Source: Streptomyces gilvus (GTDB taxonomy: Bacteria > Actinomycetota > Actinomycetes > Streptomycetales > Streptomycetaceae). From it: a stretch of DNA of 64,000 nucleotides. Location: positions 1 through 64,000 of the forward strand of contig NZ_JAKWBE010000032.1 of NCBI RefSeq assembly GCF_022513565.1. The letters are read 5' to 3'. A model generated the notes under the pieces. The model saw nothing but the letters and a program-made list of their open reading frames with translations, was not told where the DNA came from and made no database searches. Position 1 is the first letter of the stretch, and each line of letters starts with the position of its first letter. Of the stretch, positions 49,727 through 58,949 are shown one piece after another. The position numbers and the translations under genes are program-made.

Positions 49727-51661
49727 TCAGTTCGGTCGCAGTATCACCGCCTGGCCGCCGGACGGGGCCATGGGGACCGTGAGCGTGGTCGACGAGGTGA
49801 CCGTGCTGGTGTTCGTGACGACGGGGGTCTGGTAGGCGGACGTGCCGGGGGTGCCATCGGCGTAGACCGTGGCCGTCCAGTCGCCGCCGCCGAGGAAGGA
49901 GAGCGGGAGCGACAGCGTGCGGGCCGACTCGTTCGTCATGGCGCCCAGGTACCAGGTGGTGCCCTTGCGGCGGGCCACCGCGATGTACTCGCCGATCGCC
50001 CCGTCGAGGGTGCGGCTCTCGTCCCACGTGGTGGGGACGGCGTCGAACCAGGGCAGGCCGGGCCAGTTGGCGGTGGTGGCGTACTTGGACGGGGAGTCGT
50101 ACCAGTAGAGGAAGTTGAGCGGCTGGTAGTAGACCGCGGCCATCGCCATCTGGTGGACGTTGGTGGTCTGGTCGCGGGACTGGCCGTAGCAGATCGTGTA
50201 GTCCATCGGCCCGCCGATGTTCCGGGCGAACGGCAGGGTGACGTTGTGCGAGGCGGTCGGGAAGTGCTCGTTGCCCCGGACGCCCTCCAGGCTGACCCAG
50301 TTGGGGTAGGTCCGCTCGTAGCCGAACGGCCGTACGTCGTCGTGCATGTCGATCAGCAGGTTGTGCGCGGCCGCCGTTCTGGCCCAGCCCGTGATCTGGT
50401 TGGTCATGGCCTGGGTGCCGTCGTTGATGAAGCCGAGCTTCACGCCCGCGACTCCCCAGCCCCGGTAGAGGGCGAAGAGGCTGTCGGGGTCGGTCAGGGC
50501 GATGCGGTTGACGTAGAGGATGACCCCGATGCCCTTGCCGGTGGCGTAGGAGATGACGGACGGCAGGTCGATGGCGTCGATGGGCTGGGTGGCGTCGGTG
50601 GTGCTGCCCTCCGGGCCGTACCAGCCGGCGTCGTACTCGATGTACTGGAGCCCGCGGGCGGCCGCGAAGTCCACTCCGGCGGTGCCGGCCGCGGTGGTCA
50701 GGTTGCAGCGGAAGACCTTGCCGGGCTTGATCCAGGAGGTGTCGGCGAGCGCGTTCGCGGGGGCGAGGTTGAGCACCAGCTCGGCGTTGTCGACGAGTTC
50801 GGCGTGGGTGGAGCCGGTCACCACCGCGCGCCAGGGGGTGGCGAACGGGGTGGTGACGGTGGAGGTCGTCTGGACGGTCCCGCTTCCCCGGGCGGTGTAC
50901 TCCATCAGGTGGGCGGCGAGTGTGTTGGGCTGTCCGGACACCGAACTCAGCATCAGACGGGGGTAGTTGACACGGGAGGACTCGCAGAAGCAGGCGATCG
51001 TGCCGCCGCTCGCGTACGTCGCGGTCAGCGGCAGGTCGGTCAGGGGGCCGGTGTCGGTGGTGGAGGTGCCGGTGGACGGGATGGAGCCGGGAGCGACCGG
51101 GTTGTACGCGTCCTCGTCCCGGGCGCTGTAGACGAGCGTGCCGTCGGGGAGGACGAACGTCGTCAGCTCGTCGGCGATGGTGGCGGTGCCCTTGTCGAGC
51201 AGCACGTACCGGAAGGCGACACCACTGGGGTAGGCGCGGATCTGGACGCTGAAGTCGATCTGGGTGGCGGTGTCCCGGAGGTTCCAGCGCATCTCCTGGT
51301 ACCGGTCGCGGACAGTGGCGTTGCGGCCGTAGACCGGGGTCCAGGTGGTGTCGACGGTCCAGTGCTGGTAGTTGGTGACGACCGTGCCGCCGCGGCCCAG
51401 TTGCGTCCCGTCGGCGAGTTGCAGGCCGAGGGCCGAGGTGTCGACGACGGTCACGCCCCTGCGGGCGGCCGACCAGGTCAGGGCGCCGCCGGTGAGGGAC
51501 ATCGTGATGGTGGTGCTGCCGTCGGGGGCGGTCGCGGTGACCGAGGCGTCCGCGGCCGCGGCCGTGCCCGTCGTACCGATCCCGACGGCGACGGCGCCGG
51601 CGGCGACCGCCGCCCCCTTGAACAGCCCCCGGCGCGAGACCGGGCGTGCTGGAACCTCCAT
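49727..51661 (-). CDS. Tat-exported GH97 glycoside hydrolase
   Basis: 644 residues; the start at 51661 lies near GGAGAGGTG. A Tat signal (PVSRRGLFKGAAVAAGAVAV) is followed by the GH97 N-terminal beta-sandwich (DGSTTITMSLTGGALTWSAA), the TIM barrel with GLQYIEYDAGWYGPEG (about residue 340), WGVAGVKLGFINDGTQ (about 405) and WVSLEGVRGNEHFP (about 462), and a C-terminal beta domain. GH97 has inverting alpha-glucosidases and retaining alpha-galactosidases. The segment where retaining members show KxDF has KLGF here, so the retaining nucleophile seems absent; specificity is not assignable from sequence alone. Confidence 0.88.
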   Translation of the reverse strand: MEVPARPVSRRGLFKGAAVAAGAVAVGIGTTGTAAAADASVTATAPDGSTTITMSLTGGALTWSAARRGVTVVDTSALGLQLADGTQLGRGGTVVTNYQHWTVDTTWTPVYGRNATVRDRYQEMRWNLRDTATQIDFSVQIRAYPSGVAFRYVLLDKGTATIADELTTFVLPDGTLVYSARDEDAYNPVAPGSIPSTGTSTTDTGPLTDLPLTATYASGGTIACFCESSRVNYPRLMLSSVSGQPNTLAAHLMEYTARGSGTVQTTSTVTTPFATPWRAVVTGSTHAELVDNAELVLNLAPANALADTSWIKPGKVFRCNLTTAAGTAGVDFAAARGLQYIEYDAGWYGPEGSTTDATQPIDAIDLPSVISYATGKGIGVILYVNRIALTDPDSLFALYRGWGVAGVKLGFINDGTQAMTNQITGWARTAAAHNLLIDMHDDVRPFGYERTYPNWVSLEGVRGNEHFPTASHNVTLPFARNIGGPMDYTICYGQSRDQTTNVHQMAMAAVYYQPLNFLYWYDSPSKYATTANWPGLPWFDAVPTTWDESRTLDGAIGEYIAVARRKGTTWYLGAMTNESARTLSLPLSFLGGGDWTATVYADGTPGTSAYQTPVVTNTSTVTSSTTLTVPMAPSGGQAVILRPN

Positions 51662-51986
51662 GGCGGTGCACCTCTCCACTGAGCGAGCCGAACACAAACG
51701 AACAGCACCGACAGCCGAAAGGTCAACAGTTCCGCACGGTAAAAACGCCAACACGGCATACCCGCCCGCCCATTCCTTCATGAACAAACAAAGTCAACCG
51801 CACGCTTCTTGACGCTCCGGCAGACAACCGGCTCTCATTGCCGACTGAAGTCCCGACGGCGTGACGTCGGGACCCCGACGGAGAGGCGGAACCATGCCGG
51901 ACCGAGCCGCGGGCGCCGGCGTCGTCCAGCTGACCGGCACCGGTGCCACCAGTCAGCGGTGGACGCTGTGACCGGCCGTCGGCGCG
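51662..51986. other. 325-bp gap between GH97 and a secreted protein gene
   Basis: The part next to GH97 (51662-51790) is AT-richer and must contain its promoter; a minus-strand TTGACC (51718-51723) is a possible -35 but no good -10 is at 17 bases. The other part holds a possible lectin-domain relic (51894-51971). Confidence 0.4.
51894..51971 (+). pseudogene. Possible relic of a ricin-type lectin repeat
   Basis: One frame reads MPDRAAGAGVVQLTGTGATS and then QRWTL before a stop. The spacing of VVQL, a turn and S-QRWTL resembles the QxW repeat at the end of a ricin B-type beta-trefoil. It has only 25 codons, so this could be chance; it would fit a lost carbohydrate-binding module beside the GH97 gene. 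Confidence 0.25.
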
Positions 51987-52778
51987 TCACCTGACGTCGA
52001 CGAAGTCCCCCGCCATCTTCGCCGGTCCGGTCGTGGCCGTGCCGGCGAAGACGAAGCGGAAGTAGCCGTCCGTCCTGGCCTTGGTGGTGGTTTTCAGCGA
52101 ACCGCCGCTGCCGCTGGTGACGGTCTTGAGGGTGGTGTAGGTGTCGCTGCCCTTCTCGCGGAACTGCAGCAGCACCGGCCGCCCCCGGTAGCCGGTGTAC
52201 ACCCCGCTCCCCCAGTCGGCGCGGGTCAGCCTGCCGGTGACGGTGATGGTCCTGCCCTTCCGCACCGGCTCGGGCGAGGCGTTGACCTTCAGCGTGGCGT
52301 ACCGCTTGAACTGCGCCGTGCCGGCGACGTCGACGTCCGTCCAGTCGTCGGTGGAGTCCTGTGCCTCGGCGAGCACCTTCCAGGTGCCGGCGAGACCGTT
52401 GTGGTGGAAGTCCCGCTTCGCGTCCACCCCGAAGCTCACGGTGCAGGTGGAGGTGGTGGGGTCGGTGGCCGAGACCGTGCAGGTGCCCGGCGGCGGATAC
52501 AGGGGCAGGTGGCCGTCGGCGTCGTCGGTGTTGGGGCCGTGCCACAGGTAGGCCCAGGTCTTCGCGACGCCGTCCGGGTCCGTGGCTCTCCAGGTGATGG
52601 TGACGGTCCGCTGGGTGGTCAGGCCGAGCACGATGTCCTTGCCGCCGTTGACGACGACGTCCGAGAACGTGGTGTCGCCGGTGGCGGCCCGGTCCGCCGC
52701 GTGGGCGGCTGCGGGAACCGCCGACGCGGACAGGGCGGTGGCGAGGGACACGGCGGCGAGGGCCGGGCGGATGCGCAT
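51987..52778 (-). CDS. Secreted calcium-binding-type protein, function unknown
   Basis: 263 residues; start 52778 after AAGGGGAAAG. The signal peptide ends at AAAHAADRA. The mature sequence (TTFSDVVVNGGKDIVLGLTT, TVTITWRATDPDGVAKTWAY and LYPPPGTCTVSATDP) recurs in Streptomyces proteins annotated as calcium-binding. Two Ig-like parts follow; the second (LKVNASPEPVRKGRTITVTG, then YRGRPVLLQFREKGSDTYTT) resembles a bacterial Ig-like module used in adhesive surface proteins. No enzyme motif is visible. No membrane anchor, so it is released or wall-bound. Confidence 0.75.
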   Translation of the reverse strand: MRIRPALAAVSLATALSASAVPAAAHAADRAATGDTTFSDVVVNGGKDIVLGLTTQRTVTITWRATDPDGVAKTWAYLWHGPNTDDADGHLPLYPPPGTCTVSATDPTTSTCTVSFGVDAKRDFHHNGLAGTWKVLAEAQDSTDDWTDVDVAGTAQFKRYATLKVNASPEPVRKGRTITVTGRLTRADWGSGVYTGYRGRPVLLQFREKGSDTYTTLKTVTSGSGGSLKTTTKARTDGYFRFVFAGTATTGPAKMAGDFVDVR

Positions 52779-52911
52779 GGCTTTCCCCTTCGGGATCGGA
52801 GGACTCGCCCGTCTCCCCACGGCGAGACCTGATGATGCGTCACGCGTGTTGGACACTCGGGGGCCGGTGGTGGTTGTCCCGTGGCTGCCGGCAGTCGTTC
52901 GGGAGAACGAC

Positions 52912-52955
52912 GGTGTCCGCGTACGCGCCCGTCGGGCTCGGCGTACGCGGACACC
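52912..52955 (-). terminator. Long hairpin after the sedolisin gene
   Basis: Fifteen-base perfect arms (GGTGTCCGCGTACGC and its complement) enclose 14 bases that contain a small GCCC/GGGC stem. It begins 16 bases after the sedolisin stop on the minus strand and is its probable terminator. Confidence 0.75.
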
Positions 52956-52970
52956 TCCATGGCGGTTCGG

Positions 52971-54290
52971 TCAGAAGGCCGCCAGTCCGTTCGGGGTTCC
53001 GTTGCCGGTGGGGGCGTCGTAGCCGGGAACCGCCGTGCAGAGGTAGTCGCCCTCGCAGTTGCCGTTCGAGCCGTCGGTGACGTCGTTGAGGCTCGCCGCC
53101 GGCGCGGAGTAGAGGCGGGAGGCGTCGGCGTAGGCGCCGGGGTGGCCCGCGAGCGCGATCACGCCGGCCACGTACGGCGCCGAGGCGCTGGTGCCGCCGA
53201 CGATCGTCCAGCCGCCGCTGCCGCGCGGCACGGAGGTGACGTAGACCGCGAGTCCGGTGTCGGGGTCGGCGACGGCGGAGACGTCCGCGATGGTGCGGCC
53301 GGGGCAGTCGGTGTCCTGCTGCCAGGCCGGCTTGTCCACCCAGGCCGAGCAGCCGCTGCCCGACCCGGACCAGGCGGTCTCCTGCCAGCCCCGGTCGTTG
53401 TCGGCGCGGTTGAGCGAGGTGCCGCCCACCGCGACGACACCGGAGTACGCCGCCGGGAAGCTCGGGACGGTGTAGCCGGAGTCGCCGGAGGAGGCGACCA
53501 CCGCCACGCCGGGGTGGCTGTAGTCCTTCGCGAAGGCGGTCGTGCCGTGGTTCTCGGTGCCGCCATAGCTGTTGGACACCTCGGTGGCGCCCAGGGCGAC
53601 GGAGGTGTCCACCGCTGCGGCCAGGTCGCCCATGGTGGGTTCGTCGGCCTCGACCAGCAGGATGCGGCACTGGGGGCAGGCGGCGGAGGCCATCTCCAGG
53701 TCGAGCGCCGTCTCGGTGGCCCAGCCGCTGACCGCGCCGGACGCGGGCAGGGGCGCGGTGTCACCGCGCTGGTTGACCTTGCGGAAGCAGCCGTTGTCCG
53801 TGGTGCACGGGGGCAGTCCGTAGGTCGCGCGGTAGACGGCGAGGTCGGCCTCCGCGGTCGGGTCGTCGTAGGCGTCGACCAGGGCGATGGTCTGGTCCGC
53901 GCCGCCGGTCGCGGGCAGCCGGTAGGCGGCGCGCAGGTCGGCCGGGCCGTAGCCGTCGGGGAGTCGGGTGTCCGCGGTGCTCGCGCCGGCGCGGAGCTTG
54001 GCGGCCGCGGCCGGTCCGCGTACGCCCAGGCCGCCGTGGACGTCGGTGCGGACCAGGGCGAGGCACCGGGCCTGTCCGGCGGGGGCGGCGGCGCAGGCGT
54101 GCTCGACGGCCGGCGTCGCGGTCGCGGTGCCGGCCGCGTGGGCGGTGCCGGCGGCGGGCAGGGCGAGGGCGAGGAGCAGGGCGGTCACGGCGGGCCGTAT
54201 CAGGCGGGTGACGCGTCTGCGGCGGGCTTGGCGGGCTGTCATCCGGGGCTCGTTCTCCTGGTTCTCCCGGTCGGGGACGGTGGTCGTCAT
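52971..54290 (-). CDS. Secreted sedolisin-type (S53) serine-carboxyl peptidase
   Basis: 439 residues from 54290 (ATGA overlap with the upstream gene); a second start at 54242, MTARQARRRRVTRLIRPAVT, has AGGAGA upstream and gives a cleaner signal peptide. Catalytic sites of S53 are visible: glutamate and aspartate in SGWATETALDLEMASAACP (about residue 190), the oxyanion aspartate in VAVVASSGDSGYTVPSFPA (about 265) and the serine in WTIVGGTSASAPYVAG (about 365). The typical long prodomain is mostly missing; only about 90 residues separate the signal from the peptidase domain. It should act outside the cell, best at low pH. Confidence 0.87.
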   Translation of the reverse strand: MTTTVPDRENQENEPRMTARQARRRRVTRLIRPAVTALLLALALPAAGTAHAAGTATATPAVEHACAAAPAGQARCLALVRTDVHGGLGVRGPAAAAKLRAGASTADTRLPDGYGPADLRAAYRLPATGGADQTIALVDAYDDPTAEADLAVYRATYGLPPCTTDNGCFRKVNQRGDTAPLPASGAVSGWATETALDLEMASAACPQCRILLVEADEPTMGDLAAAVDTSVALGATEVSNSYGGTENHGTTAFAKDYSHPGVAVVASSGDSGYTVPSFPAAYSGVVAVGGTSLNRADNDRGWQETAWSGSGSGCSAWVDKPAWQQDTDCPGRTIADVSAVADPDTGLAVYVTSVPRGSGGWTIVGGTSASAPYVAGVIALAGHPGAYADASRLYSAPAASLNDVTDGSNGNCEGDYLCTAVPGYDAPTGNGTPNGLAAF

Positions 54291-56632
54291 GAGGTGGTGG
54301 CCGCGACGGAGTAGGCGTGGGTGATGGTCTCGGTGAGGCCGTTGCCGTCTGCGTCGGCGGCGGTGACGCGGAGCGCCGGGCTGGTGCCGCGCGCGGAGGC
54401 CGGGTTGGTCCAGCGGGCCCGGTAGTGGCCCTTGGACCCGTGCAGGGCGGTCTTCTGCCAGGTCTTGCCGCCGTCGAAGGAGACCTCGACGGCGGCGGAG
54501 GTGATCGCCGCCCGCGAACCGGCCCCGCCGAAGGTGACGTGGGAGATGTCCAGGCCCATGCTCTGCGTGGTCCGGTGACTGGTGTTCAGGTCGTCCGCGG
54601 CCAGGTCGAGGCGCGCGGTGAGCAGCGGCAGGACCCGGCAGGGCGTGGCCGCCGACTGCCCTTCACAGGTGAACGGGTCGGGCAGCAGGGAGTCGGTGTC
54701 GCTCGCCGAGGGCAGCCCGAAGGTCAGCTCGGTGCGGGCGGTGGTGGACTGGCTGAGGGTGGCGTCGCCGCTGAAGTCCTGGTCGGCGACCAGGCGGTAG
54801 TGGGCGTCGGGCGCCGTCTGGCCGTCGGCGAAGACGCCCGAGTCGTTGGTCCGGTCGTCGATCAGCGTGCCGTCCCGGTAGAGCTGGGCGCCGAAGGCGG
54901 CGGGCTGCTCGTCGTAGACGCTGGGGCCGCCCGCGTGGTCGGCCTCGCTGTCGGTCGTGGCGAGGAAGGCCAGCAGGTTGCCGTCCGCCACGCAGGCGGA
55001 ACACTCCGAGCCGCCGTACGGGCCGTTCGTGTACTGGCCCAGTCCCAGGCCTACCGGGCCGCGGGCCCAGTCCTGGGTGTAGGTGCGGCCGGCGGTGAAG
55101 GGGCGGTCGCCCGAGGTGAAGGCGAGGCTTTTGCCGGGGAAGGACTGCTGGATCCAGACGCCGCCGTTGTTGCCGCTCAGGTAGTCGGTCACCCGGGCCG
55201 GCATGGTCTGCGGCACGGCCGCCGAGAAGGCGGCCGGGAGTCCGGGGCCGAGTTCACCGCTGGTGATGATGCCGTCCGGGGAGGCCGCGGGGTCGCGGGC
55301 GTAGCGTTCCCGTACGGTGGCGAGCTGCTTGCCGGTGACCTTGATCCGCTGGTCGGCCGCCACCTCGTCGGTCAGGCGCCCGGCGAGGTCGTAGCGGTAG
55401 GGGTCGCCGGTGGCGGGGCCGTGGCCGGACCACTGGGTGTAGTAGGCGACCTTGCCGGTGGTGGCGGCCGGCTGGGGGTTGACGTAGACGGGGGTGGTGT
55501 CGGTGGAGACCGCCGAGGCGGTGGGGGCCCAGTCGATCGAGCCGTTGGCGACGTCGGTACGGCCCCAGGTGGCGGCGGCGTAGTCGGCCGTGGCGGGGCG
55601 CGGTGTGGCGGCGGTGACCTGTGCCGTGGCCGTACGGGCGTCCAGGTCCGTGCTGGTCGCGCCGGTCACGTCGAGGTCGGTCAGGGTGACCAGGGACTGC
55701 GCGGTGACGTTGCCGGAGGCGTCGAAGTCCACCACCGGCGCGGCCAGGCTGTAGTGACCGGAGGGCACGGCGACCTTCTCGATGCCGTCGTCCACGGGGA
55801 GGACCGCGGTCATCATGGTGGCGTCGTCGGTGTTGGTCACCAGGACCTGCCCGTTGACCCCGGCGCCGGACCGGTCCTCCGCGGTGATCCGGAGGATGTT
55901 CAGCTTGTACTTGGCCGAGGCGCCGCTTCCGGCCGTCGCGCTCTCGGTGCCCGCGCCGGTGCGGCCCAGGGAGGCGACTCCCGGGAACAGCGGGGTGCTG
56001 CCCGGCTGGTGACCGGCCTTGACGTCGGCGGCGATCCGCTGCTTCAGCAGCCGCGCCAGCTTCCTGCCGGAGGCGGCCGTGGTGTACCCGCGGGCCGAAG
56101 CTCCGCTTGTGGACGTCAGCGTCAGCCCGGTCGGGGTGCTCGGCTTGGCGCCCCGGGCGTAGGACACGGTCACCGGGACGCGGCCGGCTTGCGTCCCCTT
56201 GGCCAGCGCGGTGACGTCGAACAGCGAGAGGTCCAACTGCCTGCCGACGTACGGCTGGGCCGCGGCCGGGATCACATAGCGGTCCCCGGAACCGTCCTGG
56301 AAGGAGAGGAACGCGCCGTTTCCGGCGGTGCGCGAGGCGGGGCGCACGGCGAGGACGCTCGGCTTGCCGGACCTCGTGGTGACCGTGACCTGGTCGCCCG
56401 TCACCAACGTGACGGTACGGGTGTCGGAGACCTCCAAGCCGGCCCTGCCCGGCGGGGCTTCCTGGGCGGCGAGGGCCGGGGCGCCGAGGGTCGCCGTGGC
56501 GGTCACCAGGACGCCCAGGGCCAGGGCTCCGGTCACGGACAGTCTGCCGGCGGACAGGGGTGATCTGGGGCGGGTTGATCGGGGGCGGGGCCCCGTCGAA
56601 GTGGTCATGGACGCCCAGGCTGGACCGGCCAT
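54287..56632 (-). CDS. Large secreted protein resembling a subtilase without catalytic domain
   Basis: 781 residues from 56632 or 56608 (both with weak ribosome binding sites). After a signal peptide (LSVTGALALGVLVTATATLG) comes TRTVTLVTGDQVTVTTRSGK, the N-terminal element common in very large Streptomyces S8 peptidases, and the C-terminal half resembles their accessory beta domains (AAVEVSFDGGKTWQKTALHG, RARWTNPASARGTSPALRV). I find no D/H/S subtilisin triad (no GTSMAxP, no HGT). So either the enzyme core was lost or this is an independent secreted binding protein. The sedolisin gene downstream is co-translated, perhaps supplying the peptidase activity. Confidence 0.7.
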   Translation of the reverse strand: MAGPAWASMTTSTGPRPRSTRPRSPLSAGRLSVTGALALGVLVTATATLGAPALAAQEAPPGRAGLEVSDTRTVTLVTGDQVTVTTRSGKPSVLAVRPASRTAGNGAFLSFQDGSGDRYVIPAAAQPYVGRQLDLSLFDVTALAKGTQAGRVPVTVSYARGAKPSTPTGLTLTSTSGASARGYTTAASGRKLARLLKQRIAADVKAGHQPGSTPLFPGVASLGRTGAGTESATAGSGASAKYKLNILRITAEDRSGAGVNGQVLVTNTDDATMMTAVLPVDDGIEKVAVPSGHYSLAAPVVDFDASGNVTAQSLVTLTDLDVTGATSTDLDARTATAQVTAATPRPATADYAAATWGRTDVANGSIDWAPTASAVSTDTTPVYVNPQPAATTGKVAYYTQWSGHGPATGDPYRYDLAGRLTDEVAADQRIKVTGKQLATVRERYARDPAASPDGIITSGELGPGLPAAFSAAVPQTMPARVTDYLSGNNGGVWIQQSFPGKSLAFTSGDRPFTAGRTYTQDWARGPVGLGLGQYTNGPYGGSECSACVADGNLLAFLATTDSEADHAGGPSVYDEQPAAFGAQLYRDGTLIDDRTNDSGVFADGQTAPDAHYRLVADQDFSGDATLSQSTTARTELTFGLPSASDTDSLLPDPFTCEGQSAATPCRVLPLLTARLDLAADDLNTSHRTTQSMGLDISHVTFGGAGSRAAITSAAVEVSFDGGKTWQKTALHGSKGHYRARWTNPASARGTSPALRVTAADADGNGLTETITHAYSVAATTS

Positions 56633-56644
56633 GTGATCGCGACC

Positions 56645-56667
56645 CGGTCCGGAATATGACCGGACCG
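56645..56667. promoter_or_regulatory. Inverted repeat in a divergent promoter region
   Basis: CGGTCCGG and CCGGACCG are perfect 8-bp arms around AATATGA. It lies 13 bases from the upstream gene's first possible start and 73 bases from the response regulator start. ATGTGATC occurs on both sides (56634 and 56680 region). A regulator binding here could control both directions. Confidence 0.45.
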
Positions 56668-56739
56668 CAACAGCCCGGCTATGTGATCATCGTGTAACAG
56701 CGCCGCGACCGGGGTCCGGGCGGCGCCGATACTGGGCGC

Positions 56740-57435
56740 ATGCCTCGTGTGCTCCTCGTCGAAGACGATCCCGGCGTCCGCGAAGGGGCCCGGCTGGCCC
56801 TGCGCCGCCAGGGGCACGACGTCGCCGCGGCCGCCACCGGGGAGGAGGGGCTGGAGCACCTCCGGGCGTTCCGGCCGGACGTCGTGGTGCTCGATCTGAT
56901 GCTGCCGGGGATGACCGGGCTGGAGGTGTGCCGGCGGATCCGCGCCGACAGCCAGGTGCCGATCATCATGGTGACGGCCATGGGCGACGACGTGGACATC
57001 GTGGTCGGACTCGAGACCGGTGCGGACGACTACGTCGTCAAACCCGTCCAGGCCCGGGTGCTCGAGGCCAGGATCCGCGCCGTGCTGCGCCGCCTCGACA
57101 CGGGGCCGTCCCCCGACGCCGGCGGCCCGGCGGCCGAGGCGTACGGCGAGCTCCGCATCGACCGGGCCGGGCTCAGCGTCACCCGCGCGGGCGCCGAAGT
57201 CCCGCTGGCGCCCTCCGAGTTACGGCTGCTGCTGTCCCTGTCCGCCTCCCCCGGCCGCGTGTTCAGTCGCCAGCAACTCCTGGAGGCCGTCTGGGAACAC
57301 GGCTACCACGGCGACGTCCGGCTGGTGGACGCCTGCGTCAAACGGCTGCGGACCAAGCTGGGCGAACCCCCGCGGCAACCGCGTTACGTCCAGACCGTCC
57401 GGGGGTTCGGCTACCGATTCAACAGCCAGCGGTGA
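56740..57435 (+). CDS. OmpR-family response regulator
   Basis: 231 residues. The receiver domain has VLLVEDDPGVREGARLALRR (acidic pocket), the phosphorylated aspartate in DVVVLDLMLPGMTGLEVCRR (about residue 53), the T/A switch in IIMVTAMGDD and the lysine in DDYVVKPVQARVLEA (about 105). The winged-helix effector (APSELRLLLSLSASPGRVFS, RLVDACVKRLRTKLGEPPRQ and QTVRGFGYRFN) is typical OmpR/PhoB. It overlaps the kinase gene by GTGA and resembles CseB-type regulators from memory. There is no clear ribosome binding site near the ATG, so the mRNA may start close to it. Confidence 0.93.
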   Translation: MPRVLLVEDDPGVREGARLALRRQGHDVAAAATGEEGLEHLRAFRPDVVVLDLMLPGMTGLEVCRRIRADSQVPIIMVTAMGDDVDIVVGLETGADDYVVKPVQARVLEARIRAVLRRLDTGPSPDAGGPAAEAYGELRIDRAGLSVTRAGAEVPLAPSELRLLLSLSASPGRVFSRQQLLEAVWEHGYHGDVRLVDACVKRLRTKLGEPPRQPRYVQTVRGFGYRFNSQR

Positions 57436-58949
57436 CAGAGCAGTTGCCCGCGCGCAAGTCCCTCTGCCGCCGACGGCCGCGCGGCCTGCGCCTCCGTCTC
57501 GTCGTGGCCTTCGGGCTGGTGGCCGCCGTCTCCACGCTGTCGACCGGGGCCCTGACGTTCCGGGAGGCGCGCACCGGCATCCTCCAGCAGAGCCAGGACA
57601 CGGTCATCCGGCTGCTGCGCGGCCGTGTCGGCACGCTCGCACCCGACCTGGCCTTCCCACCCGGTCGAAGCACCCTCGCGTCGTTCGCGACCGAGGTCGC
57701 CCAGGCCGACCCCGCACGGAAGTGGCGGGTGCTGGTCGCCTATCACGGTCTCACCGCCACCTCTCGACCACGCGACTCCTTCCCGGAGTTGAGCTCCACC
57801 CTGCGCACCGCGGCCACCACCCACACACCGACCGTCTTCCAGCGGGTGACCTCCCACGGCCACTCCTCGCTGGTCGTCGGCATGCCGGTGGTGTTCGCCG
57901 CAGCGCACGGCGAGCGCGTGGCGACCGGGCTCACGGTCTTCCTGACGGTTCCTCAGTCGTCCGAACAGGCTTACGTCCAGGCCCTGGTGGCGGCCGTGGA
58001 GCGGGCGGCCGTACCGGCCCTGGGCCTGGCGGTGCTGTTCGCGCTGCTGGCCGCCCGGGGTGTGCTGCGTCCGGTGCGGGAGCTGCGTCTCGCCACCCGG
58101 AGCATCGCCGAGGGCCGGCTCGACACCCGCCTCGCCGTGCACGGTTCGGACGAACTCGCGGACCTGTCCCACACGTTCAACGAGACGGCCGCCGCCCTGG
58201 AGGCTTCCGTCGCCGAACTGCGCCGGATGGAGGCCAGGGCCCGCCGCTTCGCCGCGGACGTCTCCCATGAACTGCGCACCCCGCTGGCGGCCATGGCGTT
58301 CGTCACCGACATCCTCGACGAGGACGCCGCCGCCCTCGACCCCGACACCGCGGCCGCCGTACGGCTGATCAGCCGGGAGACCGCCAACCTGGCGCGGCTG
58401 GTGGAGGACCTCATGGAGATCTCCCGCTTCGACGCCGGCGCCGCCGCCCTGCACCTGGACGAGGTCGACCTCGCGGAACTGGTCCGCCGCACCCTCATCT
58501 CCAGGGCGTGGCAGGACGCGGTGGACACCCTGCTGCGCGCGCCCGGCGCGCTGCGGGGCAGGGTCGACCCCCGCCGGGTGGATGTCATCGTCGCCAACCT
58601 GGTGGGGAACGCCCTGCGCCACGGGGCCGATCCGACACGGCTCTCCCTGCGCGAAGACCTACGGCCCGCCCCGGACGGTTCGGACAGCACCGAGCGGTGG
58701 GCGGTGATCGAGGTGCGGGACGGCGGGCCCGGGGTGCCCGAGGCCGTACTGCCCCACGTCTTCGACCGCTTCCACAAGTCCGACACCGCCCGCACCCGCT
58801 CCGAGGGCAGCGGCCTGGGGCTCGCCATCACCGCCGAGAACGCGCGTCTCCACGGCGGCACCGTCCGCGCGGCCAACCACCCCGGCGGCGGCGCCCTCTT
58901 CACCGTCGAACTCCCGCTGCCGACGAGCGAACAGGAGGACCGGTCATGA
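57432..58949 (+). CDS. Membrane sensor histidine kinase
   Basis: 505 residues from a GTG coupled to the response regulator. Helix one (LRLVVAFGLVAAVSTLSTGA), an extracytoplasmic sensor of about 130 residues (LLRGRVGTLAPDLAFPPGRS to TVPQSSEQAYVQALV), helix two (AAVPALGLAVLFALLAARGV), HAMP (GVLRPVRELRLATRSIAEGR), H-box RFAADVSHELRTPLAAMAFV (about residue 278), and the ATPase with N-box VIVANLVGNALRHGAD, G1 DGGPGVPEA and G2 SEGSGLGLAITAENARLHGG. It should phosphorylate the upstream regulator in response to an envelope signal. The gene layout regulator-kinase-lipoprotein is like MtrAB-LpqB. Confidence 0.93.
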   Translation: MTEQLPARKSLCRRRPRGLRLRLVVAFGLVAAVSTLSTGALTFREARTGILQQSQDTVIRLLRGRVGTLAPDLAFPPGRSTLASFATEVAQADPARKWRVLVAYHGLTATSRPRDSFPELSSTLRTAATTHTPTVFQRVTSHGHSSLVVGMPVVFAAAHGERVATGLTVFLTVPQSSEQAYVQALVAAVERAAVPALGLAVLFALLAARGVLRPVRELRLATRSIAEGRLDTRLAVHGSDELADLSHTFNETAAALEASVAELRRMEARARRFAADVSHELRTPLAAMAFVTDILDEDAAALDPDTAAAVRLISRETANLARLVEDLMEISRFDAGAAALHLDEVDLAELVRRTLISRAWQDAVDTLLRAPGALRGRVDPRRVDVIVANLVGNALRHGADPTRLSLREDLRPAPDGSDSTERWAVIEVRDGGPGVPEAVLPHVFDRFHKSDTARTRSEGSGLGLAITAENARLHGGTVRAANHPGGGALFTVELPLPTSEQEDRS

